A DNA stretch of 64,000 bases. Source: Diadema setosum. Lineage: Eukaryota > Echinodermata > Echinoidea > Diadematoida > Diadematidae. The first letter of the stretch is position 1. Each line of letters starts with the position of its first letter. The stretch lies in contig NC_092698.1 of assembly GCF_964275005.1 (NCBI RefSeq), positions 23,987,809 through 24,051,808 of the forward strand, in the 5' to 3' direction. Position numbers and translations under genes: made by a program. The notes beneath the pieces were generated by a model. The model was not told the origin of the DNA. It did no database searches and worked only from the letters and a program-made list of their open reading frames with translations. Of this stretch, positions 13,139 to 25,450 are shown piece by piece.

Positions 13139-13639
13139 AAACAATTTAAGATTTCTGGTCCACAGATCATCACTAAAAGCAGAGAATCTAATAAATCCCT
13201 TTACTTTTTGTGTCCTACAAGCGATTTGCCGTTATGGTATAGAATAACAAGGTGTCACTCTATTCAATCGTAAGATGATACCGGACTGCTCACGACTCGT
13301 GTAGTGATGTGAATAGATTGGTTGACGTCTTACATAAATAACTAGATAGAAGACATTCATGGTTAGACCTACACTGGTCTTAATGCCTCGAAATGTCAAT
13401 GAATGTTAATTCATTTGAATTGAGTGAAGAAAGCAACTCAACATAATTACTCCACCATGTATTAAAGATAAGTAGGGACACTGTTAAACTGTGTTTCATA
13501 ATCATTAGTTCATTACATTACATGTATCATGTACGTATTATGGCGTGCAAATCGGTCAACATCTATAACAAGAATGCATGGTCAATACGAATCAATGATC
13601 CATTGTATGAACATCAAACGGTTTTATTTTTGTTGAAGG

Positions 13640-14510
<871 letters not shown>

Positions 14511-14760
14511 TGCATATCCCCATTCCTGGATCTCTCCCCATTAATGATGACTGCAGCTTTGCAGCTTTGCAGCTTTGGGGTTTACCAATTAAAGACAAAG
14601 TTGCAACTGGGAAAGGGTGCGAGGAAGCAAAACTGAAATTCAGTATTTCTTTATAATTATATCTATCAAGAACAATCCAGACATAACGGATAATGATCAG
14701 GCGTATTGCTGAGGTACAAGTGTGAGATTTGCAGTGACAATAGTTAATACAGAGTTAATA

Positions 14761-14965
14761 GAGTTATATCACTCTAATATGGGGTTGCTATTTAAAACTG
14801 GAGTGACGATTCTAAATCATTTCAAGGAAATAGTGGTGTTGACGACGATGTGTAATTTAAGCGTTGTAGCATTCTGCTTCGATTATAGTTCGATCTCCGT
14901 CGTCTTTTAATCACGTACCCAGTGATGAGCTGCTGAATGCGATTTTTTATGTGTACTGATAATTC
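14761..14965 (-). pseudogene. Broken fragment of the carbohydrate sulfotransferase 3' end
   Basis: About 205 bp align to 34365-34590, covering the last 45 or so codons plus adjacent 3' UTR of the intact gene at 34431-35807. On the minus strand the pieces HSAAHHWVRD and YTSSSTPLFP are readable, against HSAAHHWVRD and YTSSSTPVFP in the intact protein. The fragment is broken: an in-frame stop follows HSAAHHWVRD and the remainder is out of frame. Nothing upstream of this piece is present. The neighbouring LINE 3' end is also shared with the 32-34 kb region in the same order, so segmental duplication followed by decay is likelier than retroposition. Confidence 0.8.
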
Positions 14966-15189
14966 CGTTTCAGTCATCTTATGTCACAATCGTTACGTCA
15001 TCATTATTATCACAAAAAGCAGCTGATAATCTCCAAAATAAAGAACATGATTATTACCCATCCAAGATAGATGTCAACAAACTTATGCTTTTAAGTTGTG
15101 TATAGTACAATGGGGAAAAAAAAAAACTTTACTCGAATAAAAAGATAAGCAATGAAAATACTAAACTGCAGAACGTATCCACAGATTTT

Positions 15190-15370
15190 TTTTTTTTTTT
15201 TTTATTATTCACATCAACACTCAAACTCAACAATAAAATTCTATACAGTATGTTATTTTGAAGCGCCGATATTGCTCCTCTCGATGAAACTATGAGACGG
15301 TCAAATCTGCTTCCGATTTTATACAATTCAACTACATGCGTATCAGGAAACGTCATGAAAAAATATTGCG
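15190..15370 (-). other. Third partial copy of the reductase 3' flank
   Basis: It aligns by eye with 200-370 and partly with 19140-19290: CATCAACACTCAAACTCAAC, GCCGATATTGCTCC, CTTCCGATTTTATACAATTC and ATCAGGAAACGTC all have close counterparts at the window start. There is no reductase exon beside it. It may be a relic of a third tandem copy or an interspersed repeat. Confidence 0.5.
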
Positions 15371-15778
15371 TATGCACATTTTGTTTAATCATGACTTTAT
15401 TCAAGTTCAAGGCAATGTGAGTGAAACGTATACAAAAAAAAAAATCTAGGTCTATCGTTTCATTCGAAACGAATGGCAGGTTAAAACACGTGCAAGAGTT
15501 ACAGAATAAATGCTGAAATTTACATCACCACAGCACAAAATACATATACAGCCACACTGTCTACAGCGGTCACCCAAGGGAGGCGAAAAGAGTGGCCGTT
15601 ACAGACTGACTTTTGGGTGCATGCCTACATACATGTATCATCGTTGTATACATCTAGGAGTGTTTACATTGTGTATACGTATGCACACGTGTGTTTCCTG
15701 CATTGAACAATGCCGGTATCGATCAAGTTGTTACACAGCATCATGTGTACAGTCGTGAAGAAAGCTTAAAACTAGTAT

Positions 15779-15945
15779 ACAAATGATGCACAGGACAGAG
15801 TGGATCGGTGAGAATTGGATGCGCGAGTTTAACTTTGGAACTGTTTAAACCCACGAGCGCAGCACGTGGGTTTTAAACTGTCCCAAAGTTAAACGAAAGC
15901 GTCTAATTCTCATTGATCCACGAAATAGGCCTGTGCATCATTTGT
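15779..15945. mobile_element. Foldback element
   Basis: Long imperfect inverted repeat. AAATGATGCACAGG pairs with CCTGTGCATCATTT at the outside, GTGGATC..TGAGAATT pairs with AATTCTCA..GATCCAC, and AACTTTGG..CTGTTTAAACCCACG pairs with CGTGGGTTTTAAACTGTCCC at the centre. No coding capacity. Confidence 0.8.
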
Positions 15946-16030
15946 GTTATGAAATGGGCCCGTTAATTCATGAAATACAACCATTTTCCCCATCATGCGT
16001 CCGGTACACCTACAGCACTGTACAAGACTT

Positions 16031-16068
16031 GAGCCATGCGTTCGGATTTTACCGGACGCATGGCTCAG
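16031..16068. repeat. Short hairpin
   Basis: TGAGCCATGCGTTCGG pairs with CCGGACGCATGGCTCA with one mismatch around a short loop. It is not followed by a T run, so it is probably repeat-derived rather than a terminator. Confidence 0.65.
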
Positions 16069-16289
16069 TGTGGATCAGTAAAAATCAGTGCATGACAATA
16101 TTGACCGATCAGATTGCAGAGATTCTAGAGCACATTTTGTAATGCATTATAATGACTGAATGAGTGATGAATGCAGCGGTGGCAATCACTGAACGTTACC
16201 CACGAATGACTGACACGGCTACAAAGCAGAAAAACACGTTGAATTATCGGCTCGGCTGCAGCAGCGGCTCCGTGTGGGTCTGTTGCCGC

Positions 16290-16455
16290 TCCCGGTGGCC
16301 GCTATAGACAGGTTAAAAATTACCGCGGGAGACAATATTTGTGGCCGCTATACACAGTCTTTACCAAGGCTTTTCTATCGGGGAATTTTTCAGTGGCCAC
16401 ATACGGCAGGTGGCCGCTATAGACAGGTGGCCGCTAAGGCAGGTTTAACTGTATA
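16290..16455 (+). repeat. Repeat with GTGGCCGCTATAGACAGG words
   Basis: GGTGGCCGCTATAGACAGGT or variants recur at about 16295, 16342, 16409 and 16427, the last ones nearly back to back. This word is widespread in marine invertebrate repeats. The unit is non-coding. Confidence 0.6.
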
Positions 16456-16459
16456 CGAT

Positions 16460-17935
16460 ATCCCATATAAACTATTAAATACAACCAAATATTAATGATA
16501 TCACTCCATTACAATATCAGCTATGATAATTATAATCATCTATAGTATACAATAATTCTCGTTAAAAAAGAAAGAAATATAAACCTATCATCATCATCAT
16601 CATCATCATCATAATCATCTCATAATTATCTCATCTCATCATTCTCACTATCTCAATCTTCATTTCACCCTATGCCCCATACCCCTCCCAGAACAACCGC
16701 CAGATAATGATAAACATAATTATAAACCCATCTTTACAACAATACTATAACACATTTTCAGAATATAACATGAACACAAACACAAAAGTCTGCATTGTTC
16801 AATCAGTCCTTAACTCATAATCCCCTCTTTCTCCATAAGATCATTACATAACAATGTAGGGTCTACATACTATTATACCCATTTCCAACTAAATACATAC
16901 AAAACGTTTCCACGTATGCAAACAATAATCTCACAATCACAATACAAAACAATACAACCGCAACGTTCTAAATATATCATTAATTAAACCACTACTTTCT
17001 ATACCCCATAACCTGAGATTTCCTCCACCTCCCAGCAGAAGCAAATCCCCAAAATCTTAAAAAAAGAAAGAAATCCAGGCCTACAACAACAACGAAAAAA
17101 AAAAAATCATTTTCACCTAACCCCATCTCTTACTCGCGGCTTACCCTCCCCCCCCCCCCCCCCCATCTACAATCGGTTACGGACAGACGGACAGACCGAT
17201 AAACATTTCATTGCCTCCGGTGACACTTCGGGTGAAAACATTCGGGTGTGAATATTACATACATATTAATTTTGTAGCTATTAATAGTGAAACCTTATAC
17301 GGGTCTTGGTGCCGCACCTCCCCCCCCCCCCCTCCCACCCATACTCTCTCTTTTCAGACATAGAATATAAAAAAAGATGAAAGTATGACGAGTTTAGAGA
17401 GTGTCTGAAAGAAATCATTTGGACGAATCTTGGAACTCGTTGTTTTCAGAATTCGTTTTAAGCGGCATTTGTTACCCCGGTCCATTAGCCCCCTCAATTG
17501 CACCGACTTCTATCGCATAGAATGACACTGAGAAGCCCTTATCCTGGATGTCCCGCACAACTGAACTATATTCTACTTTTCTACTTTCTTTTCATGTGCA
17601 TGCTCGAGGTTGGTTTCAAAGGGGACAATTAACTAAAAAATCGTGAAATTTTTCTCTTCTTTCCGTAAGATAACTAAATCTGGGCGCTAACTTGTAGTGA
17701 GGATACGTGGAGGAACGGTGTCCCCGGCACCTGACAATGATTGAATGCCCTTCTAAATCGGTGTAGATGTACCTATTGGACAGATTTTCGAGAAATGTTT
17801 TGTGCATATATCTCAGTAGATCATTGTGTCGCCACTCATGTATATCTGGAATACACAATTAGATCTAAGAAATATTTCAACGAATTATTACTTATAAGTT
17901 AATATTGAGTCAGTGTATACGTAAACTAGAAATGT
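16460..17935. other. A/C-rich gene-free stretch
   Basis: No gene seen. It contains an (ATC)n run near 16587-16610, a long C/A-biased section to 17140, poly-C tracts near 17150 and 17325, and a fragment at 17175-17240 (GGACAGACGGACAG..ATTGCCTCCGGTGACACTTCGGGTG). That fragment resembles the right end of the element at 17944-19069. Confidence 0.6.
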
Positions 17936-17943
17936 CGCTAAGG

Positions 17944-19069
17944 CGACTGGTATGCCTCCGCCATAAAGCATGATTCTCCTAATAGGTCTATAGTACATGT
18001 GGACAATGTATGATTACATTTTCACAAAATTGGCAAAATATTATAATGACAAGTTTGTCACAATTGTGTTGAATGTTCACCTTCCTTGACGTAGGTTTAA
18101 TTGGATGAATAGGAGAGCATGTATTTGGGAATTTAAGGACTTTAACTTGTCTTTGACCCATTCATAAGTTTATGCATTGAGTAATTTTCAAGGTATGGAG
18201 AAAAAGTGCAATTTCTGTATTGAAAAGTACATTGTTACCATTTTCATCTGGCCTTTGACCCTAAAATTCATAGGATAATTACTGTCAGGCAGAACATGCA
18301 TGCATAAATATGTAGTAAGTTTCAAGATAACTTGAGCCACTTCCAAGATATCGAGGAAAAATTTAGTTCAGCACTTTCCCTTGATCTTTGACCTTTGACC
18401 TTTGAGGCAAAAAAAAAAAAGGAAAAAAAGAAAGTTTCCAGAGAATCTCTATTAGGCTATACATGCATACACCATGTGTAAAAAATAATAATCCTGCTGG
18501 TATTGCATAAATATGAGGGAAATTGTAAAATTTTGAAGTGTTGCCCTTGACCTTTGACCCCTGGCCTTTGACCCCATGAATACTAAATTCTCTAGATAAT
18601 CACTGCCAGTCAGTACATGTATATATACTATGTTCCATGAAGATACCTTGAACAATTTCCAAGGTACGGAGAAAAAAGTGAAGTTTTAATATTTTTACTT
18701 GACCTTTTGATCTTTGACCTTTGACCTCATGACCCCAAACTTTCACCAGAGAATCTTAATTGGGTAATACATGTATACAATAAGTTTCAAGAAAAATCTT
18801 CAGGCATTGCATAGATATAGTGGAAATAGAGAAATTTTAAGTATTTGACCTTGACCTTTTGACCTTTGACCTTAAGCATGTACACCCAAAAGTTGATAGG
18901 CATAACTTCACCCCCTAATACACATACATGCAAAGTTTCATTAGGATACCTCAAAAGGTTTTTTAGTTACGCTGTCCACAAAATTCATTACGGACGGACG
19001 GAAGGACGGACGGACGGACAACCCGAAAACATAATGCCTCCGGCATCACTTCGTGGCGGAGGCATAAAA
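17944..19069 (+). mobile_element. 1.1-kb non-coding element with TATGCCTCCGCC inverted ends and TGACCTTTGACC arrays
   Basis: It starts with TATGCCTCCGCCATAA and ends with GGCGGAGGCATA, a terminal inverted repeat. The interior is built of diverged sub-repeats of about 160 bp, each ending in runs of TTTGACC (near 18385, 18547, 18700 and 18847) followed by words like AGAGAATCT..ATACATG..AAGTTTCA. A GGACGGACGGACGG run precedes the right end. No open frame is convincing. A related end pair occurs at 45185-45662. Confidence 0.65.
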
Positions 19070-19139
19070 ATAAGAATGGTCAAGTTGATTCAAACGGTTT
19101 AGCAATGAAAATATTCCAGAATATTCATCAACAGACTTT

Positions 19140-19844
19140 TCTTGTATTCACCTCAACACTAATATTTTTTTTTTTTTAGCAATACACTGTATCATGAAGC
19201 ATTGATATTATTACCCTCAATTAAATTATGAGACATTACCTTGCTTCTGATTATAATGCAACTATAAGACAGAGCAATGCAACTATGATGTATTAATGCA
19301 ACTATAGGAAAGAGCATCGGACTTTCTGGACATCAGTCTGGTCTATTTCCTGCCATCTTCCTGACAAACTAGAATTATGAGTTGCTCCGCAACGGAAATG
19401 TATTCAAAGGGTCGTTTAACAATAAGGGTTATTGAGAGTATCACACCATGATGGAGCATGGATATCGAAGAACACCAAAAACAGTCACTAAGTGTGGCCG
19501 TAATGACGTAATGACTTTTGAGCCGACATGAAAGCTGGAACGTCGAGGGTACAACGCTACCAAATAGCACATAAACAGACCCTGCAAAATCAACCTATTT
19601 GGTGTATATAGACAAAACAAGGGAAGGCGCCAAAAGTTATAGGTGGCTACATTTTGACAAGTTACAATAATGTAACTCCATACCAAATTGGAGTATAATC
19701 CGACAAGAAATGAGCCCATATTCGTGTTACACTTGAGATGAAGGAGAAGTTGGACGCGTTAAGTGTTTTACCGACGTTTTTGAAGTCTATCGATGGCACC
19801 ATTCGAACCTTGAATCTAGGCTGTCTATATGTATAGCCTATTAG
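19140..19844 (-). other. Downstream flank / probable 3' UTR of reductase copy B
   Basis: Non-coding and homologous to 190-1304. It shares the GACATCAGTCTGGTCTAT block and a section around GAGGGTACAACG..ACCAAATAGCAC, and so belongs to the duplicated block. Confidence 0.6.
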
Positions 19845-22800
19845 TTAGCTATTTGGAGAAGTCTTTAACTTATCGATTGCACCCTCTCGAACCCAACTTC
19901 TGACCATGACGTCCAGCAGTGAGGGAAAGAGGTCCCGCAGCATGGTGATCCGTACGTAGTAAGGGAAGTACACGGTGCGCTCCCGCATGGCTGTACCCTT
20001 CATGATACGGTAGGCAGCGTCTTCTGCCGGCGTGTCGAAGATTTCCGGGTTGAATGCAACCTTGGAAAAGGCAAGAGCGTTGCTTGTGTTGATGCTTCCT
20101 GCAATAGATGGAATAGGTGAATAGATGTAGGTGATGTAGGGGATTGTGAAATGCAAAGATTTGAACACAAATTGCCTTAATTAACTGTCTACACCTCTCT
20201 CGCTTCAAATAGGACGGCTATCTTTTGTTTTCGAGACGTAGACATACTCTAACTGCATGGTGCAGACTGTACGAGTAAATTGCGTGCATGTTGAGGGTCA
20301 GTTACTGCCTTTCTGCTGATTGGTTGAGAGTCGACTACGATAATGTCGATAATGACATTCTTTGGGACCTCCACCAAATGAATAGTCCTTCAGAGGGATT
20401 CCTTCACTGAGTTGTCAGCCCTCACGCGCCCATGACACGCAGGTCACACGGAGTACGGGTTAGTAGAACCTAAGCAGCACGGGTCCAACAGGTAAGACGC
20501 ACGCGGAACTCGCCAAAATCCTTGTCCACCCGCAACAATAATAATAATAATTATAATGATAATAATGATAATAATAATAATCATCATCATCATCCTGCAT
20601 GCCGCAAGCTACAAGCCTGCCTAGCTTGCCCGGAAAGGTGTGACAGGGACTTAACTTGGTTGCGGGTAAATAGGACATGCGTTCGCAACTCCGGGTAACT
20701 ACGGGCGAGATACGTACTAGGTACTGTCATGTGCGGGTCATTTGCCGGGACCTCCGGGTAGCAAAAATTTGACTTTGCAAGTCACACGCAAGGTTTGTCC
20801 GGAATGATGTGACAGGGCATTTAAACGAGACTAAGAATCGAGAAAATTTCCTAAGTATCAAATAACATTTATGATTTTTGCCATGCCAGCTTGGGGAGAC
20901 TGATACTTTACTTATACGGATTGGTTTCTATCATCCCTAAAAGCGTACTTGATAAGACATTTTGTGAAACTGAAAAAATTATGTATTGAGTGTCAGACTC
21001 GTGGGCCTTGTATGCCTAGTATCGGACTCATGGGCCTTATTTGCCTATAGCGTCGAGCTCGTGGGCTGTATGATTCGTAGGTGTCGGACTCGTGACGTGC
21101 ACCCCTGTATACAATTACGTGGGTGGCATGCGTGGAACCGAGGCAGTAGTGTTGTTATACCCTTAATTATTTTTCTTCTCATTTCTATCGTTTCAACTCA
21201 CCAAGAATATGATCTGTGATCGAGATGTCGTAGCCGTGAAAGGCAAAGTCGTGACGGAGTGCTCCAAAGAATCCGTGAAGTGCGAATTTACTGGCAGAGT
21301 AAGGTTGCATGAGCGGTAACGGAAAGTGTCCTAGGGGAGGGGAAATAAATTGTTCGAATTAGCTTTTTTTGTGTGTGTGTGTGTGTCTTTATCTAGAAAG
21401 TGAAATGAAAGAAACAGAATGACATAACTAACAAAAGATATGGAATTTCAAATATTCTTAATGTTTCCAACAAACAATTATAATGCAACTCAGCAAATCA
21501 GTATAGAGATGCCATCGTCTTGTTTGTTCTCGTTGACCAGGCATGCAAAATCTTCTCGGATTTTTTTTCTTTTTCTCTTTGTGCCCAATCATTGCTTTTC
21601 AAAACTTCAACCATTTTTTTTTCTTGTGAAGGATATTCACCTTATTCAAATGAATAAGTTTTGCATCGAGTTCTTTTTATTGAAACGTAAGGACATATTG
21701 TCCTTATATACACACCAAGTGTTCAGTGTTTTCGAATAAAGACATGATTAAAATACATGCACACTGGTTATCGGGCGGAAACTCGGTAGTCAGAGGGTAC
21801 GACGCCTGTCTAGCAATCAGAAGATTGTGGGTTCGATTGCCACCTGAGTATATTTATAAATAATTTTTGACATTATTTTTTCTTCTTCTAATCTTGGCTA
21901 TAACTGAATACAGCAATGACCGATCAGTGCGAATACATTAAGTCAGTTACGGGCAATAAAAATTTGTCAATCAATACTGCAAGGATCTCATGAGCAAGGT
22001 ATCTATAGTATATTACTGTAATGAAAGAGATGTGTTCAGCAATTTCACTACAAAATTTCCACAAAGTTGCCAATAGACACCAGGACAAACGTAAGCTACA
22101 TCGAAAGCTGGAACACGGGAGAGAAGCATATAATCTCCGTTTCATTGAATTTTCTCCGAGAAAGTAGATCGACCACTTAAAGAAACATTTAGACATGACG
22201 TGTCATGTTTACATCTCTTCATGATCCCGAATCAGAATATATAAAATCATCTCGTTAATTTTCTTTTTCTTTGGTTATGATTTCCTAGTTAGTGCACATA
22301 TCAATCGTAAACACAGGGCCAGAAGCCGAACTGTTACAGTCGGTGCATACTCGTCAAAGGGATCTCCATTAAACTTGAGTACACTTGCAGAACTACTTTA
22401 ATATGGAGGTTCCATGGGGTCAGACGTCAAGTGAAAATGATAAGAAAAGATGATAAGAATAATGACTATATTTTCCATGTGTTAAAGGTGACTCAAAGAA
22501 TTGCCAAGCAAATTGGTGTATCATTACCAGATACTGCTTATTTGCCAATCATGTCAAATTCGGCTCAAAGTGACAAGATGTACCATAGACCTCTCGAGAG
22601 AATAATGCCATAATATGGTGGAGGCATACCAGTGGCTGCGGTTGTTTTCTCTTTCTGTTCCTCTGACTTAGTGATCCTGTTATATAATGTTCTGTATGTT
22701 CAAGCTTACATTGATATTTTCTTAATGATCGGGTTGAGAAGTTAGATGATGAAAACGATCCTGAACAAGAAGATGAGCTGGACTTTAGCTTGAGACAATT

Positions 22801-24965
22801 TCAACATTTATTGATTGACGTACCTGCAAAGGATGACACCACGGCAATACTACCACTGCTTTTGGCTAACATGGGTGTGGCATATGTGGCTAGCATCACA
22901 TATGCGCGAAAATTGACGTCCATGGTCTTGTGTAGCTGATCTATGTCGCTTTCGTTCCACAACCGCATAGGCGGTTCGCAGACGTGGTTGAGTACGAGAT
23001 GGTCGAGACCCCCGAGACGCTTCTCCGCTTCATGGATAAGGGCTTTGGTGTCCTCCAGTCGACCCATGTCTAGCGGGATGTAGGAAGCATCCTGAGCTCC
23101 CAGTTCTTTGCATCGTTTTGCTACCTGTTTTGAAAAAAAAGACAATTCTATAGGCTTATACTTAATTTCTAATTTCTTAATAAGTAATAGAACTCAAATT
23201 AATTTGCAATGATTTGTAATCTAATTATGTCTTTTTTAGCATACGTTTTTCACCCTTCGCAGTTCACATGTTTCTGTAGACTTTCGGAGCTATCTTCTAC
23301 AGAGTTACAACGTACGGCTGAAATACAAACGCGATGATGATATTGTCACAAAATACTTAGTTACTTCCGATCATGAAGCCCTGAATATTAAGTTCCCTCA
23401 ACCCCACCTGCTTGAGGACAGCTTCTCTTCTGGCAGTGATGAGGACCCTGGCGCCAAGTCTGGAGTACCAGTAGGCCAGCTGCTCACCAATCCCTGTGCT
23501 TGCTCCTGTGACAATCACTCGCTTGCCTCTGATGCTCTCTGTATGAGATAATAATGTCAGTCAAACAAAGACGATTGTGTTTCCTTTTGGGGGTTATTAT
23601 TGTAATTATTATCAGTGTTGTTGTTGTTGTTAATAAAACAAAGCAATAGCTACACTGGATCTCGTCAGCCACTCGGGACTCGAGTTTTTTGGCAAATGAA
23701 CTTTAATGTTGCAACTGATTGACAAATTGCCCTACATCGACGTAAATAAAGCACCGAATTGTGTTTTAGTAGTAGCCATGATAAAAAAAAAACACACACA
23801 CACATGGGCGTACGTACTCGAGCAGGATTCGAGCCTACGACCTCCTGATCTCCGGACAGGTGTCATCTCCACTAGACCACTGAGCTTCCGCCCGACAGCA
23901 AGTGTTGGTTCTAATCCTTATGGCATGCAGCGGGTACATTGTACTGCGTAATTATTCAAATTCATGAAATTCTTCCGTCGAGGTGTTTTAATTGCAACTG
24001 ATTGACAAATTGCCCTACATCGACGTAAATGAGCACTGAATTGATCAGTGTTTTAGTAGAAGATGTCGATGTAGGGCAATTTGTGGAAAGAGTTCCTTTT
24101 GGGACAGCAACCCCAATTAATTTACACTTCTACAGTGGGTAAGTGCATATCTGTAACGTACAACTCTACCTAGTCTAACCGTGCTTGCGATACGCACGGA
24201 TGCACGCACTCACTTTTGGGTGGCTGTCCCAAAAGGAACTCTTGCCCAATTCGTCATTCAGTTGCAATAAAAGGACCTCGACGGAAGAATTTCATTAATT
24301 TGAATAAGAACTTTCATGTTGATGTGATGTCGGAGAAATTTGACATGATGAACGTATTAAGGCATCACCCTCTATTTTTTAGTGCCATAAATTATTAAAA
24401 GAGAAAGAAGAGGAATATTATGCAAAATTATGTAATTATGATGCAAAAATATAGGACATTTATAGGAAAATAGACCCAGGATTCAAGAGAATTGTTGCTT
24501 AGACCCAATTACACTCCTCTTTTGGTTCAGACGGAAAGTTGAGGATTATTTCCAAGGAGAAGAAGTTGTAGTGCCACCTGTACATAGAGTCTGGCCAACT
24601 CTATCTACTCCAGTGCATAGGTAGCACATATCCGTGTATGCCCATGACGTGCAATCACCAGCATCTAGTTGTCACACCATTATACGTTGGGTTGGCGCAC
24701 CCGCCAGCCTTCTTCAAACGCGAGGGCTGCACCAAAACAAACGTAGTCATTGGTAGCAGTACAATGTACTAGTAGACCGTACACCACTTCACGTCAGGGT
24801 GCCACTACCCTTCACCATGTTTTTGCACCAGGAAACTGACTTTCGGCCAACCACTGTGGATCTTACAGACAAGTTTTGCTTACCCTCGTCAAATGGATCC
24901 CTCAAGATGTAACCCAAAAGCGCTGCCCCGAAAGCTAGCGCAGCTGCAAGTTTGAAACTGGGCAT
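19845..24965 (-). CDS. HSD11B1L: 11-beta-hydroxysteroid dehydrogenase 1-like SDR, copy B (canonical active site)
   Basis: Five minus-strand exons with GT..AG borders: 24965-24884, 23538-23408, 23124-22824, 21330-21202 and 20098-19845. Exon lengths of 82, 131, 301, 129 and 254 bp equal those of copy A, and the product is again 298 residues. The ATG at 24965 was chosen over an upstream in-frame GTG because it matches copy A's start. The N-terminal membrane anchor is at about 4-21, TGASTGIG at 38-45, NHV at 117-119, VVSS at 166-169 and PYSASK at 181-186 with Tyr182 and Lys186, all as expected of an active NADP(H)-dependent reductase of the ER membrane. Copy A lies 9.2 kb downstream in the same direction. 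Introns hold a SINE head at 21771 and several small repeats. Substrate cannot be read from sequence. Confidence 0.92.
20395..20830. repeat. GC-rich interspersed repeat, copy 1
   Basis: Contains GTCACACGGAGTACG, GGAACTCGCCAAAATCCTTG, TTGCCCGGAAAGGTGTGACAGGG, GTTGCGGGTAAATAGGACATGCG, CTCCGGGTAACTACGGGCGAGATACG and a terminal GGAATGATGTGACAGGGCA, split by an AAT/ATC microsatellite at 20528-20595. The same word set recurs at 27130-27830 and 31750-32095. No open frame is conserved. The spread of CpG and CCGG words is unlike the flanks. Confidence 0.65.
21771..21848 (+). mobile_element. tRNA-derived SINE head
   Basis: The sequence carries a pol III A-box-like AACTCGGTAGTCAGAGGGTA and a B-box-like GGGTTCGATTGCC at tRNA spacing, ending GCCACCTGAG. 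A tRNA-like fold is partial, with imperfect stems, so this is a SINE head or tRNA relic rather than a working tRNA. It lies in intron 3 of reductase copy B (between exons 3 and 4), antisense to the gene. Confidence 0.6.
23705..24310. mobile_element. Nested foldback/SINE cluster
   Basis: GCAACTGATTGACAAATTGC appears at about 23712 and 23995, and its partner CGATGTAGGGCAATTTGT inverted at 24064. The end word CGACGGAAGAATTTCAT occurs inverted at about 23968 and direct at 24281. Inside the first half is a minus-strand tRNA-like SINE head. Inside the second is a small inverted-repeat element with arms AAGAGTTCCTTTTGGGACAG at about 24090-24245. A shorter relative is at 40300-40500. Confidence 0.65.
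23817..23898 (-). mobile_element. tRNA-derived SINE head within the cluster
   Basis: Read on the minus strand it has an A-box-like AGCTCAGTGGTCTAGTGGAG and a B-box-like GGCTCGAATCC at tRNA spacing. A partial copy with GATTCGAACC is at 40405-40430, in the same relative position in the shorter family member. Confidence 0.6.
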
Positions 24966-25450
24966 TTTCACCTGCGTTTTCAGACTTGAAGTTCCGTTTT
25001 ACAGGCGCACGTTAAGAAGCCACTTTTCTTACGCACTCATTGAAGCATTTCTTCTACTTATTGCGTGCAGTTTCATGCTTGAAGATCACGTACTGTGCTT
25101 TGTGTGTGTGCTTTATGTGTATGTAGGTAGGTACTTTTTTTTGGGGGGGGGGGCAGCCACGTGTCATTCTATGTGTTGAATGTGAGTTGTATGTATAACA
25201 TGCTTCAATGAATTTACACAAACATGCAGGGAAGGGTTATAAGGGAAAGTTACAGACGGTTCGGAATAGGGTCGTAAATTAGCACATGATCCAACCACAG
25301 AGCAAGGGTGTTCATCAGCGGAATGTGAAGGGGGAGGAAAGTAACTGAAAAAGCCTTCCGAGCCCTCCCCCCACACACACACACACGCACAAAACAGAAC
25401 AAAACAGAAGACGACTTTCTGCCCTGCACTTGTACCTTTGAAATGTTAAT
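24966..25450. other. Upstream region of reductase copy B
   Basis: No gene seen. The first 150 bp matches the upstream side of copy A (TTTCATGCTTGAAGATCACG). It probably includes the promoter. Poly-G near 25142 and a CA run near 25372 are the only clear low-complexity tracts. Confidence 0.4.

Noticed and set aside
21924-22196. 90-residue minus-strand frame inside a reductase copy B intron
   Set aside because: No family resemblance and no counterpart in the matching intron of copy A.
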